From assembly GCF_000427405.1 (NCBI RefSeq), contig NZ_KE386492.1, positions 171,690 to 235,689 of the forward strand: a stretch of DNA of 64,000 bases. The letters run 5' to 3'. Below are positions 63,128 through 64,000 of this stretch, piece after piece. The notes below the pieces were generated by a model. That model had not been told where the DNA came from. It worked only from the letters and a program-made list of their open reading frames with translations, and ran no database searches. The translations under genes were made by a program, and so were the position numbers. This DNA is from Flectobacillus major DSM 103. Its GTDB lineage: Bacteria; Bacteroidota; Bacteroidia; Cytophagales; Spirosomataceae. Each line of letters begins with the position of its first letter. Position 1 is the first letter of the stretch.

Positions 63128-64000
63128 TTAACTTTTAGGAGGTTTTGCTCCGGCTGCATTGTTGGCATATCCTGTACGTGTCATTTCACCCCAAGAGTGA
63201 GTTTTTTTGAAAAAGAGGTCATAATTTCCTTTCAAAGCCCAAAATACAGTGAGCGGATGATAAATAAAGGGTTCAAGAATAGCCGTAATAAATAGTTTTC
63301 CAATATCTTTTGGTTCGGTATATCTATTAAAAAAGGTTTCTTGGGCAAGTATCGCCAAAATAGAGAAAAACAAAGACATCGAAAATACCAAGAAAAGCAT
63401 ACTGACAAAAAAAGTACTATTGATATAGCCCATCATCATCATTATTAGCGTAAATATCAAACCCGAGGCTTCGATAAATGGCCCCATCCATTCGGCTACA
63501 AACCAATATGGAAAACTCAATAAGCCGATAATTCCATATTTGCGTCTAAAAAGCATATCTCGGTGTAGCATTAGGCATTCTGCTGTGCCACGAGCCCAAC
63601 GGTTTCGTTGCCTCGACAAAATCTTGGTATCTACGGGGGCTTCTGTCCAACACAATGGGGTAGGTACATAAGCTACTTCATAGGGAAGTTTTTTGTTGAG
63701 CATGAGTTTGTGCAAGCGAATCACCAATTCCATGTCTTCACCAACGGTTTTTTTGTTATAACCACCTGCTTCAATCACACGCTCACGATGAAAAATACCA
63801 AAAGCTCCCGAAATAAGGAGTAGGCCATTGATTGAGCTCCAAGCTGTGCGGCCTAACAAAAATGCCCTGAAGTATTCAATTAGCTGAATTCTGGGCAAAA
63901 ACTTGTTGGGTACTTGCAATTTTACCATGTGTCCATGAAAAACCTCGGCATCGTTATTGAGCCAAACGATACCGCCTACAGCCACTACTTCTTTGTGGCT
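63128..64000 (-). CDS. Membrane glycosyltransferase family 2, partial (5' end outside window)
   Basis: The frame continues to the window edge (the residues before the internal GTG at 63985 read SHKEV), so the true start is outside. The visible 290 residues include WLNNDAEVF (donor Asp region), ERVIEAGGYNKKTVGEDMEL (acceptor GEDMEL motif), RQRNRWARGT (QxxRW-type) and several membrane helices near the C-terminus. It resembles processive GT2 enzymes such as cellulose or poly-N-acetylglucosamine synthases, of the cytoplasmic membrane. The sugar used cannot be told. Confidence 0.9.
   Translation of the reverse strand, partial: SHKEVVAVGGIVWLNNDAEVFHGHMVKLQVPNKFLPRIQLIEYFRAFLLGRTAWSSINGLLLISGAFGIFHRERVIEAGGYNKKTVGEDMELVIRLHKLMLNKKLPYEVAYVPTPLCWTEAPVDTKILSRQRNRWARGTAECLMLHRDMLFRRKYGIIGLLSFPYWFVAEWMGPFIEASGLIFTLIMMMMGYINSTFFVSMLFLVFSMSLFFSILAILAQETFFNRYTEPKDIGKLFITAILEPFIYHPLTVFWALKGNYDLFFKKTHSWGEMTRTGYANNAAGAKPPKS

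Overview
The window comes from a low-GC member of the Bacteroidota, probably a Cytophagales relative of Flectobacillus, Arcicella or Emticicia. The genus is inferred from overall gene style, not from a marker gene. Support for the phylum is the SusC/SusD pair, a hybrid two-component regulator with Reg_prop propellers, several TonB-dependent receptors with carboxypeptidase-regulatory domains, and promoters of the TTTG / TAnnTTTG type. There is no rRNA, tRNA or ribosomal protein gene. An iteron-type replication initiator (13052-14461, minus), 13 copies of the iteron CACCATAAAAGTAGTTTT (14775-15505) and parAB (15651-17593) form a complete replication and partition module. The DNA is therefore probably a large plasmid or chromid carrying metabolic cargo, or an integrated one.

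Layout. 1-2694: iron uptake (PepSY membrane protein, cut by the window edge, and a siderophore receptor) behind a twin Fur-box promoter, with two small genes (3119-3754) on the other side. 4046-12295: one long minus-strand operon, rhaEW-rhaM-rhaI-rhaB-lutA-lutB-lutC, that takes L-rhamnose to DHAP and L-lactate and then to pyruvate. 12719-17593: thioredoxin, Rep, iterons, ParA, ParB. 17964-25249: two transglutaminase-type proteins and a circularly permuted ATP-grasp/alpha-E protein, a widespread but functionally unknown peptide-ligation type cluster. 25385-27695: a Dabb protein, a DUF1080 protein and an AraC regulator. 27905-41030: a polysaccharide utilization locus (SusD, SusC, HTCS regulator, GH88, BNR_4 propeller, GH43-like), plausibly aimed at rhamnose- and glucuronate-decorated glycans. 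41395-46814: a phytate-type locus (beta-propeller phytase, beta-helix lipoprotein, TonB receptor broken by an in-frame amber codon), followed by a TPR/HTH regulator (47095-48756). 48955-52373: a FecA-like receptor with a small exported protein. 52658-55146: KefF/KefB-like K+ efflux. 55283-64000: FUSC membrane protein, two signalling systems, a TonB-like protein and a glycosyltransferase running off the end.

The enzymes suggest one theme: the PUL could release rhamnose and uronates outside the cell, and the rha-lut operon can burn rhamnose completely to pyruvate. A promoter motif shared by susC and the GH43-BNR_4-GH88 operon, at the same distance from the -7 box in both, links the two halves of the PUL. 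The most unusual signals are a cluster of palindromes inside the parB reading frame (candidate centromere), the two-part iteron array, and a repeat family seen here only between convergent genes.
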